From: DATGHS01 sp035307785
GTDB taxonomy: Bacteria > Planctomycetota > Planctomycetia > Gemmatales > Gemmataceae
Length of the DNA stretch: 18,598 nucleotides
Direction: 5' to 3'
Assembly: GCA_035307785.1 (NCBI GenBank)
Contig: DATGHS010000422.1
Coordinates: 1-18,598 of the forward strand
Every line of letters starts with the position of its first letter. Positions within the stretch are counted from its first letter, which is position 1. The notes under the pieces are model-generated. The model saw only the letters and a list, made by a program, of their open reading frames with translations, searched no databases and was not told the origin of the DNA. The position numbers were made by a program, and so were the translations under genes. This document shows, piece by piece, positions 12,587 through 18,598 of this stretch.

Positions 12587-12610
12587 GCCCAGGGACGGAA
12601 GTCCCTGGGC
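12587..12610. repeat. Short palindrome, family C copy 2 (10-bp stem, GGAA loop)
   Basis: GCCCAGGGAC at 12587-12596 pairs perfectly with GTCCCTGGGC at 12601-12610 around the loop GGAA. It is nearly identical to the copy at 1712-1735. It ends 22 nt before the start of the next gene, so it could lie in its 5' leader. Confidence 0.8.
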
Positions 12611-12632
12611 CTTCGCGATCAGGAACAACCCA

Positions 12633-13133
12633 ATGCCCAAGCTCTGGAAGAAAGGTCGCGGTAAACTCGGCTTCCTCCAACCGCTGCTCGGCGCATGGGT
12701 GGCGCACGCCGAAAGCCCCATGGGTCCGTTGCGCTGCACGCGATCCTTTGACGAGGTGCTCGGCGGCGCTTACATCCGTCTGCAAGCGCGCTGGGGCTTC
12801 GCGAATCCCGAGAGCAAAAAGCTTCTGCCGGAGTCGTACAAGAATCGTGGGCCGTACGAGGAGACAGCGCTTATCGGCGTGGGCGACAAGGGCGAAGTCT
12901 GTTTCTGGTCATTCACCTCCGACGGCAAGCACTCACAGGGGAAGGTCGCGGATGTGACCGACCTTCACCCGGAAGCCATCGGCTTCGAGGCGCAGATGCC
13001 CGCCGGGCTCGCGCGCATGGCGTACTGGCCGAACTGCGAGGGCGGCTTTATCTGGGTAGTGGAAGCGAAAAACGCCAAGGGCTGGCGGCGCTTCACCGAG
13101 CATCATTACCGACGCGACTCGGACAAGAATTAG
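12633..13133 (+). CDS. Conserved hypothetical protein, possibly lipocalin-like (DUF1579-like)
   Basis: This 166-residue protein is probably cytoplasmic. There is no convincing signal peptide; the start MPKLWKKGRGKLGFLQPLLG is basic and then moderately hydrophobic. The pattern LLGAWVAHAESPMGPLRCTRSFDEVLGGAYI, seen as two adjoining parts, followed by several predicted strands (GPYEETALIGVGDKGEVCFW, then FTSDGK) resembles small beta-barrel proteins of the DUF1579/lipocalin-like type. The family assignment is tentative. Two Trp residues (W23, W54) and C41 are in the barrel-like part. An AGGA lies 8 nt before the ATG at 12633. The function is unknown. Confidence 0.72.
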   Translation: MPKLWKKGRGKLGFLQPLLGAWVAHAESPMGPLRCTRSFDEVLGGAYIRLQARWGFANPESKKLLPESYKNRGPYEETALIGVGDKGEVCFWSFTSDGKHSQGKVADVTDLHPEAIGFEAQMPAGLARMAYWPNCEGGFIWVVEAKNAKGWRRFTEHHYRRDSDKN

Positions 13134-13302
13134 CTTTCCGATTGCATTTGCGTTGCCGCCATTCGCCTCTCATCTCATGTTAATCTTTTCAAAACGTGAC
13201 CGATTCTTCCGCGATCCCCGTGCGCGCAAGTCCGCCATGCTTCGCCGTTATGCAAACGGCAGGGACAAACATAAATCAAGAATCTCAACCGGAGATAACG
13301 TC

Positions 13303-13659
13303 ATGATTATCAAGAAAATCCTCGGCGGTGTGGCGATTGTCGGTGCCCTGGCCCTTTTGCCCGCGGCAGCCTCGGCTCACGACCATTACCATTATTACCA
13401 CGGTTACGGTTACCCGTATTATGGATATTACCACGGCTACTATCACAACTACTACCGCCCCTACTATTACGCGCCGACTATTGTCGCGCCGGCCCCGGTA
13501 GTGGTCGCCCCGGTCGTAGGGTCGCTCGACGTGTTCTACCGCGGCGGCATCGGCCAGCCCTGGTCTCTCTACGGCACCTACGCGACTCGATTCGATGCCA
13601 ACAACGCAGCCCAAAGCCTCGAAAGCGGCGGCTATTCGGTAATGATTCAGCCACGCTAG
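13303..13659 (+). CDS. Small secreted His/Tyr-rich protein
   Basis: The 118-residue product begins MIIKKILGGVAIVGALALLP, with signal-peptidase cleavage expected after ASA (residue 25). Residues 26-56 consist almost entirely of His, Tyr, Gly and Pro (HDHYHYYHGYGYPYYGYYHG and onward), a candidate metal-binding or adhesive tract. A Pro/Val linker (APAPVVVAPVV) follows. The C-terminal 45 residues (SLDVFYRGGIGQPWSLYGTY and FDANNAAQSLESGGYSVMI) look like a small folded domain. I chose the ATG at 13303 because GGAG lies 8 nt upstream and the signal peptide fits. The upstream frame to 13153 is not supported. A strong terminator follows. The function is unknown. Confidence 0.78.
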   Translation: MIIKKILGGVAIVGALALLPAAASAHDHYHYYHGYGYPYYGYYHGYYHNYYRPYYYAPTIVAPAPVVVAPVVGSLDVFYRGGIGQPWSLYGTYATRFDANNAAQSLESGGYSVMIQPR

Positions 13660-13678
13660 CGCCTACGTTCACGAAGCG

Positions 13679-13720
13679 GGCCGTTCATCAAAGGAGTTGA
13701 TGAACGGCCTTTATGTTTTT
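13679..13720 (+). terminator. Rho-independent terminator
   Basis: GGCCGTTCATCA (13679-13690) pairs with TGATGAACGGCC (13698-13709), with loop AAGGAGT, and is followed by TTTATGTTTTT. It ends the His/Tyr-rich gene 20 nt after its stop codon. Confidence 0.88.
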
Positions 13721-13753
13721 CCGGCCGGTCGCGGCGCGCTCGGTGCATAAGAT

Positions 13754-13814
13754 GGTTAGCGATGCTTCGCAGAAGCGTTGGAGTGCACAACGCTTTTCCG
13801 AAGCGTTGCTAACC
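13754..13814 (+). promoter_or_regulatory. Refoldable palindrome directly before the methyltransferase ribosome site
   Basis: The outer arms 13754-13769 and 13799-13814 (16 bp, two mismatches, starting GGTTAGCGA) enclose inner arms AAGCGTTG (13773-13780) and CAACGCTT (13788-13795). The alternative hairpins GCTTC-GCA-GAAGC (13764-13776) and AACGCTT-TTCCG-AAGCGTT (13789-13807) use the same bases and exclude the first fold. The Shine-Dalgarno AAGGAG starts at 13815, immediately after the last base of the outer stem. It may be an RNA switch or simply another dispersed repeat. Confidence 0.6.
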
Positions 13815-13829
13815 AAGGAGTTGTCATCA

Positions 13830-14855
13830 ATGGCGCGTGACATCACTCAGCCCGATCCCGCTGTGGTTCTCGATTTGCTCGAAGCCTTTCGCCGCTCAAA
13901 GTCCATGTTCACGGCCGTGTCGCTCGGCATCTTCGATGCCCTGGAAGCCGGGCCGAAATCCCTTGCTACTCTTTCGCGCGAGCTAAAAGTCAGTACCGAT
14001 GGCTTGGAGCGGCTGCTCGATGCCTGCGTCGGCCTGCAACTGCTGCAGCGCGGTGAACAGGGCTACGGCAACACGGCGGCCTCCGCCGCGTACCTGTGTA
14101 AGTCGAGCCCACAACGGCTCACCGGCTACATTGGCTACTCCGACAAGGTGATGTGGAAGCTTTGGGCCAATCTCGAAGACGCCGTGCGCGAGGGCGCGCA
14201 CCGCTGGAAGCAAACCTTCGATCTCGATGGCCCCATCTTCTCCCATTTCTTTCGCTCGCCGGAACAAACGCGCGAGTTCCTCATGGGCATGCACGGCTAC
14301 GGGCTTATCAGCTCGCCGGTCGTGGCGGCGGCGTTTGACCTGAGCCGCTTTCGCTGCCTGGTCGATCTGGGCGGCGCCACCGGGCACCTGGTGATCGCGG
14401 CTTGCCGGCGCTATCCGAATCTTCGCGGGGTCGTTTTCGATTTGCCGGAAGCTGTCGGCCTGGCGCAAGAAATTGTCAGCGCAACGGAAGTCGCCAACCG
14501 GATCACGATCACGGCCGCCGATTTCTTCAGCGATCCGCTGCCGGAGGGCGATCTGTTTTCCCTGGGCCGCATTCTGCACGATTGGAGTGAAGCGAAGATT
14601 CTGAAATTGCTGACGCGCATCTACGAGCGCTTGCCCAAGGGCGGCGCGCTGCTGATTGCCGAGAAGCTGTTGATCGAAGACAAAACCGGCCCGCGCTGGG
14701 CGCAAATGCAGAACCTGAACATGCTCACGTGTACTGAAGGCAAGGAGCGAACCTTGAGTGAGTACGAAGCGCTATTGATGCGCGTCGGCTTCGCGGAAGT
14801 CACCGCCTGCAGGACGCCGTCGCCGTTGGATGCGGTGCTGGCGGTGAAGGGGTAG
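13830..14855 (+). CDS. SAM-dependent O-methyltransferase, ASMT/plant-OMT type
   Basis: This 341-residue soluble enzyme resembles hydroxyindole/acetylserotonin and plant-type O-methyltransferases. Residues 1-95 form the dimerisation winged-helix part (FTAVSLGIFDALEAGPKSLA, then LSRELKVSTDGLERLLDA). The Rossmann domain has SAM-binding motif LVDLGGATGHL (177-187), the acidic VVFDLPE (201-207) and AADFF (229-233). The likely catalytic base is His250 (ILHDWSEAK). GGALLIAEKLL and GKERTLSEYEALL are further family marks. The substrate is unknown and is probably a hydroxylated aromatic or polyketide. The ATG at 13830 has AAGGAG 9 nt upstream. A longer frame from 13713 would run through the preceding terminator and palindrome and is rejected. 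It probably forms a single-gene unit. Confidence 0.9.
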   Translation: MARDITQPDPAVVLDLLEAFRRSKSMFTAVSLGIFDALEAGPKSLATLSRELKVSTDGLERLLDACVGLQLLQRGEQGYGNTAASAAYLCKSSPQRLTGYIGYSDKVMWKLWANLEDAVREGAHRWKQTFDLDGPIFSHFFRSPEQTREFLMGMHGYGLISSPVVAAAFDLSRFRCLVDLGGATGHLVIAACRRYPNLRGVVFDLPEAVGLAQEIVSATEVANRITITAADFFSDPLPEGDLFSLGRILHDWSEAKILKLLTRIYERLPKGGALLIAEKLLIEDKTGPRWAQMQNLNMLTCTEGKERTLSEYEALLMRVGFAEVTACRTPSPLDAVLAVKG

Positions 14856-14866
14856 ATTTGCGTTTT

Positions 14867-14895
14867 CCGTGGGGCACGTTTTCAACGTGCCCACG
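14867..14895 (+). terminator. Hairpin after the methyltransferase gene
   Basis: CCGTGGGGCACGTT (14867-14880) pairs with AACGTGCCCACGG (14883-14895) with one bulged G and a very short loop. It starts 11 nt after the stop codon. There is only a short ATTT behind it, so it may be a dispersed repeat acting as an mRNA 3' end rather than a perfect intrinsic terminator. Confidence 0.55.
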
Positions 14896-14966
14896 GATTT
14901 GCAGATTTCCTGTTTCTTTTCGCGCCGAAAGCGGATAGACTAACCAAGGCACGCGAGGGTTAAACC

Positions 14967-15368
14967 ATGGACTTCGATCCCACCCAAGGGCACATCCTGA
15001 TCTGGCAGCCGCCGCTGCCGCCGGAAACCACTGTACTTATTCCCACGAACCCAACTGCCGAACAGGTGGATCTGCGCGCCCCGGCGCCGCCGGGCGATCC
15101 GCCGTGCTGGCTCACCGAACATTACTTTGAAGGTGAGCATGCCGCGCTGACGGTGGACCACACGCAACAAAGCGACGACACAGCGCACCATGCCCCTAAA
15201 GCCGAAGACAAGCAGCCCGATGGGCAGAGCCACACCGTTGAAATGTTGGCGAACCTCATCGCGACCAATGCCATGCTTGAATTCACGCTGAATTTGGGCC
15301 GCCAAGAAAAAGATGAAGACGAGGAAAAGAAGCTCAAGGAAAAGAAGGAAGAAGACGAGCCGCTCTGA
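14967..15368 (+). CDS. Hypothetical protein with acidic/lysine-rich C-terminus
   Basis: This 133-residue product shows no signal peptide or recognised domain. The first 50 residues are rich in proline and aliphatic residues (ILIWQPPLPPETTVLIP). A polar middle region (DHTQQSDDTAHHAPKAEDKQ) is probably disordered. A short hydrophobic helix (MLANLIATNAMLEFTLNL) precedes a charged tail of Glu/Lys/Asp (DEDEEKKLKEKKEEDE). A GAGG lies before the ATG at 14967, and a strong terminator follows, which supports a genuine gene. The function is unknown. Confidence 0.65.
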   Translation: MDFDPTQGHILIWQPPLPPETTVLIPTNPTAEQVDLRAPAPPGDPPCWLTEHYFEGEHAALTVDHTQQSDDTAHHAPKAEDKQPDGQSHTVEMLANLIATNAMLEFTLNLGRQEKDEDEEKKLKEKKEEDEPL

Positions 15369-15375
15369 CACAGCC

Positions 15376-15420
15376 TGGCGCACGTAACGGCGGCTTCCAG
15401 CCGCCGTTTTTGTTGCGCCA
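15376..15420 (+). terminator. Rho-independent terminator with extended stem
   Basis: AACGGCGGCT (15386-15395) pairs with AGCCGCCGTT (15399-15408) around TCC, and TTTTT covers 15407-15411. The outer bases TGGCGCA (15376-15382) also pair with TGCGCCA (15414-15420), giving a longer hairpin that includes the T-run. Confidence 0.9.
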
Positions 15421-15617
15421 AGCTTCCCTAGCAGCGGCTGTCACCGGCATGCGCAACGAAAGACGCTTCCAGCGCTGGGCGCCACCGTCTGGCGCAAGTT
15501 GCTCCTACATAAGCTCTTAAGAGATCTCCCCGCCGCGGCTGACGAACTCGTTGCCACGTTGCCGTCGTTGCCGCGAACTGCGAACCCGCCCGCCGATTTC
15601 GGCAACGAGACGGTTTA

Positions 15618-16274
15618 CTAGATTGAAGTTGAATACACGCGCGCGCACGCCGCTTCGTAGCAGCCCATCAATTCCGACCCGGCCGTCACGCACATCGTCA
15701 GATCGCGCAGCAACCCGTCTTGCAGCGCATAAATCCAGCCATGCACGGCTAGTTCCTGGCCGCGTTCCCAGGCTTCCTGGACCACGGTCGTCTGGCAGAC
15801 ATTGACCACTTGCTCGATCACGTTGAGTTCGCACAGCCGATCGTGGCGCTGCTTCTCATTCGGCAGGCGCGAGAGTTGGCACGCATGCTTGCTGCGCACA
15901 TCTTGTACGTGCCGCAACCAGTTGTCGATCAGGCCCAGGCGGTCATCGCGGAGCGCGGCCAGCACGCCGCCGCAGCCGTAGTGGCCGCAGACAATGACAT
16001 GGCGAACGTTTAGAGCGTCCACCGCGAATTGCAATGCCGAGAGACAGTTCAAATCGGTGTGCACTACCACGTTGGCCACGTTGCGATGCACAAACATCTC
16101 GCCCGGTAGGAGGCCGACAATCTGATTCGCCGGCACCCGGCTATCGGAGCAGCCAATCCAAAGATACTCTGGCGATTGCTGCTGCGCCAGGCGGGCGAAA
16201 AACTCGGGTTCGCGCCGGGCCATATCTTCGGCCCAGGCGCGGTTGTTGGCAAAGAGTTGACTTAAAACGCGCAT
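15618..16274 (-). CDS. can: Beta-class carbonic anhydrase, E. coli Can-like (type II)
   Basis: This 218-residue zinc enzyme interconverts CO2 and bicarbonate in the cytoplasm. The zinc ligands are Cys42 (CSDSR), His98 and Cys101 (CGHYGCGG), and the Asp44-Arg46 dyad is intact. Resemblance to E. coli Can is strong along most of the length, e.g. FVHRNVANVVVHTDLNCLSA, LGLIDNWL, LCELNVIEQV and HGWIYALQDGLLRDL. Trp39, Arg64 and Tyr182 match the residues that form the non-catalytic bicarbonate site of type II enzymes (W39, R64 and Y181 in the H. influenzae protein), so allosteric inhibition by bicarbonate is likely. The C-terminus diverges after about residue 195 (ELMGCYEAACARVYSTSI). The ATG at 16274 is 12 nt from the stop of the large FGE/WD40 gene upstream, which suggests co-transcription. 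The ribosome site is weak. Confidence 0.95.
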   Translation of the reverse strand: MRVLSQLFANNRAWAEDMARREPEFFARLAQQQSPEYLWIGCSDSRVPANQIVGLLPGEMFVHRNVANVVVHTDLNCLSALQFAVDALNVRHVIVCGHYGCGGVLAALRDDRLGLIDNWLRHVQDVRSKHACQLSRLPNEKQRHDRLCELNVIEQVVNVCQTTVVQEAWERGQELAVHGWIYALQDGLLRDLTMCVTAGSELMGCYEAACARVYSTSI

Positions 16275-16286
16275 GATTCTTTATTG

Positions 16287-18598
16287 CTACTGCTGCAACC
16301 GCAATATGTACACCCGACCGCCCAGCATGTCGGTCACGATCAAATATCGGTCGTTCACCACGAAATCCGCGCACCACCAGGTTTTGCCTTTGAGGGCCGG
16401 CAAGGCGATTTCGCGCGCTATCTGTTTCGGCGCTCCGGTCCAGAGGCGGACCTTGCCGGCCGCGCTCACGGTGGCAATCTGCTTGCCGTCGCAGGCCGCG
16501 GCGATGCCCGCATTCGGCTCTGAAGAGGCCACGATATTATGTTCCTTGCGCGATTCCAGATCCAGGCGATTGACATCTTTGATGTAGCTGTCTCCGTACA
16601 GCAACGCCTTGCCATTGGGGGAAAAAGCAAAGTAATCGTGGGCGCGGTACAGGCCATGGATGGAGCCGAGGGCGTCATCCTTATTGGCCGTCACGTCGTG
16701 AATGGTCACCTGATGCGCTTTCATTTCCGGGAAGAAATCGACCGCCACACGTCCGCCATCCGGCGAGTAGGCCACGCAACAAGCGAACCCCCCAACGCGG
16801 AATCGGCCCTCTTCCGTGCCGGATTCGGTGGAACGGAGTTGAATCAGACCCGTGCGGTAGCCAATGGCCATTTGTTTGCGGTCGGGCCGCACGGCCCAGC
16901 TTAACGCTGACACGCAGTTGTTGCTGTTGAATCCTGCGGGCGGCGGTTCCTGATGCTCAAGTTTCAGTTGAGCGGTGTCCCAGATCGATAAATCACCGTC
17001 GACATTTACGCCGGCAAGGCGCTTATTATCGGAAAGAAAGACCTTCCCCACCACATCGTGACTTTTGGGGAGCCCTCCGAGGTGTTTCAGATCCGGCACG
17101 CGCCAAATGGATGTCGGATATTTGCTGCCGCTCAATGCTAGCCGTGAGCAATCGGGGCTCACGGCGGGATGGTGAAGCGTGCCCGTCCCGCGCGCCAATA
17201 CGACCAGCCCGACGACTTCAGCAGGAATCTTGTCCGGGTCTCCAAATACGTCGGTCGCCGTCTCCGGCGGAATGTTTTCGCGGCGGAGCTGATCAAAAGG
17301 CGAAGCGCCCGCCGCGACCATGGTGGTTTCCGTCTCTGGCATCGGACCTTCACCGCGCTCCTCGTCGGGCATTTCGGCCGGTCCCGTTGGCACGGCGCCC
17401 ACCGGAACGCAAACCACGCGCAGGCCGTGCGGGGTCGAGCCTCTATTTACCCTGCCACCGCCGCGCACGCCGGCCCGGCAGTTCAGGGCATTTTCCGCGT
17501 AGCTACCGCCGCGAGCGATGGTTGAGCCGTTTGCATTCTCGCACCATTCCGACACATTGCCGTGCATATCGTATAGACCCAACTTGTTGGGCTTGTATTT
17601 GCCGACAACCACCGTGCCGTTTTTTCCGCTGCCCAGGAAGTTGGCCTGGTCAGGTTTCAACTCGTTTACGTTGCCGTCTTTGAAGTAATAATTGAACGAG
17701 CTTTCCTTCGGATCGGTCATTGGCCCGCCGCGGCAGGCGTATTCCCACTCGGTCGGTGTGGGAAGCCGGTAGACCCAGCCGGGATTCTTGTCGCGATCGT
17801 TCAGCTTCGACATGAAATCGTGTAATTGCGGCCGCTGAATGTTATCCACCGGCAAGCGCTTGGGATCCTCGCCCGGTGCGTTGCGGTGTTGGCTCGGATT
17901 AGCACCCATGATTTTTTCCCATTCGCCCTGGGTGACTTCGTACACCCCGATGTAATAGTCGTAAGGCATTTCTTGGAGATCTTGGCCGGCCACGCCATTG
18001 CCCCCGTTGCGCCAGAACTTGCCCTTGGGCACTTTCGCGAACTCCATGCCAAGGCCGTTCTTGAATTTCGGCGGCGAACCAACAAGCGGTGACGGCCCCG
18101 CGGAGGCCGTCGTTCCTTTGAAAGCAATTTGCGTAATGCGAAATGCCGACCAACTAGTGAGCAGAAACAATGAGCGCTTGTCCGGGACGCCATGAGTGTC
18201 CAAAATCGAAAGCCGCGCCAAATCGTCGGACCAATCGACAATGTTGCGGCCATCGAGCCAGGCCCTGATGCGCCCTTTGCGAACCGAGCAAATCAATTCG
18301 AATGGCTTGCTGTTTTCGATCATCGCGCCTTTGCAAGCCGTGCCATTCTTATCCAGGCTCTTGCCGTCGATCCAGGCGAGACCGGACAAGTGATCCTCTT
18401 TAGGCCAACCGTCCGCGTTCACCATCGCCTGGGATTTCGGCAATGCCAACCCGACACCCAGGGCGTCTTCGCCCTGTTCGCGCGTGCCGACGATCTTCAG
18501 GTCGTACTCTTCCCCAGGGGTAACCGGGATGCGGATGCGCGAGCGATTGGGCGGTTGTGCCGCCGGAACCGACAAGACGCCATTGACCAATTGCCACT
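16287..18598 (-). CDS. Large FGE-sulfatase domain / WD40-like repeat protein (5' end missing)
   Basis: The frame is open to the window's right edge, so the N-terminus is missing and about 769 residues are visible. In order, counted from the visible part: a jelly-roll or LamG/DUF1080-like region (about 20-158, e.g. FELICSVRKGRIRAWLDGRN); an FGE-sulfatase (SUMF1/EgtB-type) domain (about 175-396, with VYEVTQGEWEKIMG, RLPTPTEWEYACRGG, LGLYDMHGNVSEWC and IARGGSYAE); an acidic linker; and degenerate WD40-like repeats (about 475-767, e.g. AVRPDRKQMAIGYRTGLIQL and FSPNGKALLYGD). The cysteine pair of true formylglycine-generating enzyme is not seen; RGGSYAENALNCRAGVR has one Cys. A catalytic FGE role is therefore unlikely. 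In planctomycetes such proteins often begin with a Ser/Thr kinase, which cannot be tested here. The carbonic anhydrase gene follows 12 nt downstream. Confidence 0.88.
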   Translation of the reverse strand, partial: WQLVNGVLSVPAAQPPNRSRIRIPVTPGEEYDLKIVGTREQGEDALGVGLALPKSQAMVNADGWPKEDHLSGLAWIDGKSLDKNGTACKGAMIENSKPFELICSVRKGRIRAWLDGRNIVDWSDDLARLSILDTHGVPDKRSLFLLTSWSAFRITQIAFKGTTASAGPSPLVGSPPKFKNGLGMEFAKVPKGKFWRNGGNGVAGQDLQEMPYDYYIGVYEVTQGEWEKIMGANPSQHRNAPGEDPKRLPVDNIQRPQLHDFMSKLNDRDKNPGWVYRLPTPTEWEYACRGGPMTDPKESSFNYYFKDGNVNELKPDQANFLGSGKNGTVVVGKYKPNKLGLYDMHGNVSEWCENANGSTIARGGSYAENALNCRAGVRGGGRVNRGSTPHGLRVVCVPVGAVPTGPAEMPDEERGEGPMPETETTMVAAGASPFDQLRRENIPPETATDVFGDPDKIPAEVVGLVVLARGTGTLHHPAVSPDCSRLALSGSKYPTSIWRVPDLKHLGGLPKSHDVVGKVFLSDNKRLAGVNVDGDLSIWDTAQLKLEHQEPPPAGFNSNNCVSALSWAVRPDRKQMAIGYRTGLIQLRSTESGTEEGRFRVGGFACCVAYSPDGGRVAVDFFPEMKAHQVTIHDVTANKDDALGSIHGLYRAHDYFAFSPNGKALLYGDSYIKDVNRLDLESRKEHNIVASSEPNAGIAAACDGKQIATVSAAGKVRLWTGAPKQIAREIALPALKGKTWWCADFVVNDRYLIVTDMLGGRVYILRLQQ

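Noticed and set aside
13754..13814. Possible integron attC site
   Set aside because: The palindrome ends are GGTTAGC and GCTAACC, the opposite orientation to the RYYYAAC and GTTRRRY cores, and no integrase or cassette array is seen.
13713..13829. N-terminal extension of the methyltransferase to 13713
   Set aside because: It would be translated from within the preceding terminator's T-run and through the palindrome; the ATG at 13830 has an AAGGAG site and starts the conserved domain.
15517..15834. Minus-strand frame overlapping the end of the carbonic anhydrase gene
   Set aside because: It is a shifted-frame shadow of the carbonic anhydrase; composition is Arg-rich and no start signal is evident.

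Overview
The window looks like chromosomal DNA of a GC-rich planctomycete, of the Pirellulales/Gemmatales type. This is inferred from gene families and architecture, because no rRNA or marker tree can be run here. The clues are many short secreted and lipoprotein genes, an ECF sigma/anti-sigma pair, a TIGR03790 protein, a fusion of an FGE-sulfatase domain to WD40-like repeats, a PQQ-type beta-propeller protein next to a small lipoprotein cytochrome c, and many intergenic palindromes in several families. I see no tRNA, rRNA, CRISPR array, transposase, integrase or phage gene. No gene-free stretch exceeds 300 bases. The longest gaps (1623-1908, 7770-8063, 10357-10623, 15369-15617) mostly hold palindromes or hairpins.

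Layout. 1-314: tail of a coiled-coil protein. 321-1622: zinc-binding membrane anti-sigma factor and its ECF sigma factor on the minus strand, divergent from three tiny lipoprotein genes (1909-2605, plus). 2605-3064: two unrelated palindromes and a DUF2007 gene. 3128-3718: an odd sigma-70-like protein with an export-type N-terminus. 3988-6284 (minus): a small secreted protein and a PafA-type phosphatase, each followed at nearly the same distance by a copy of one nested palindrome. 6363-7769 (plus): TIGR03790 protein with a coiled-coil insertion. 7784-8050: gene-free repeat-rich segment. 8064-10356 (minus): NIPSNAP protein and aspartyl-tRNA synthetase. 10624-12484 (plus): exported PQQ-like beta-propeller and lipoprotein cytochrome c with a Gly/Pro tract. 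12633-15368 (plus): lipocalin-like protein, His/Tyr-rich secreted protein, ASMT-type O-methyltransferase behind a two-state palindrome, and an acidic hypothetical protein. 15618-18598 (minus): beta-carbonic anhydrase 12 nt behind a large FGE/WD40 protein cut by the window end.

How the genes may work together. The sigma/anti-sigma pair is a transmembrane signalling unit. A shared motif on both sides of the divergent intergenic region suggests it may control itself and the first lipoprotein gene. The beta-propeller and cytochrome c could form an envelope redox pair. The remaining genes look like independent units separated by palindromes that probably act as terminators or mRNA 3'-end structures. 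I found no defence or mobile system. The most unusual items are the sigma-like protein with a signal peptide, the nested palindromes whose hairpins carry GNRA-type loops, and the refoldable hairpin abutting the Shine-Dalgarno sequence of the methyltransferase gene.
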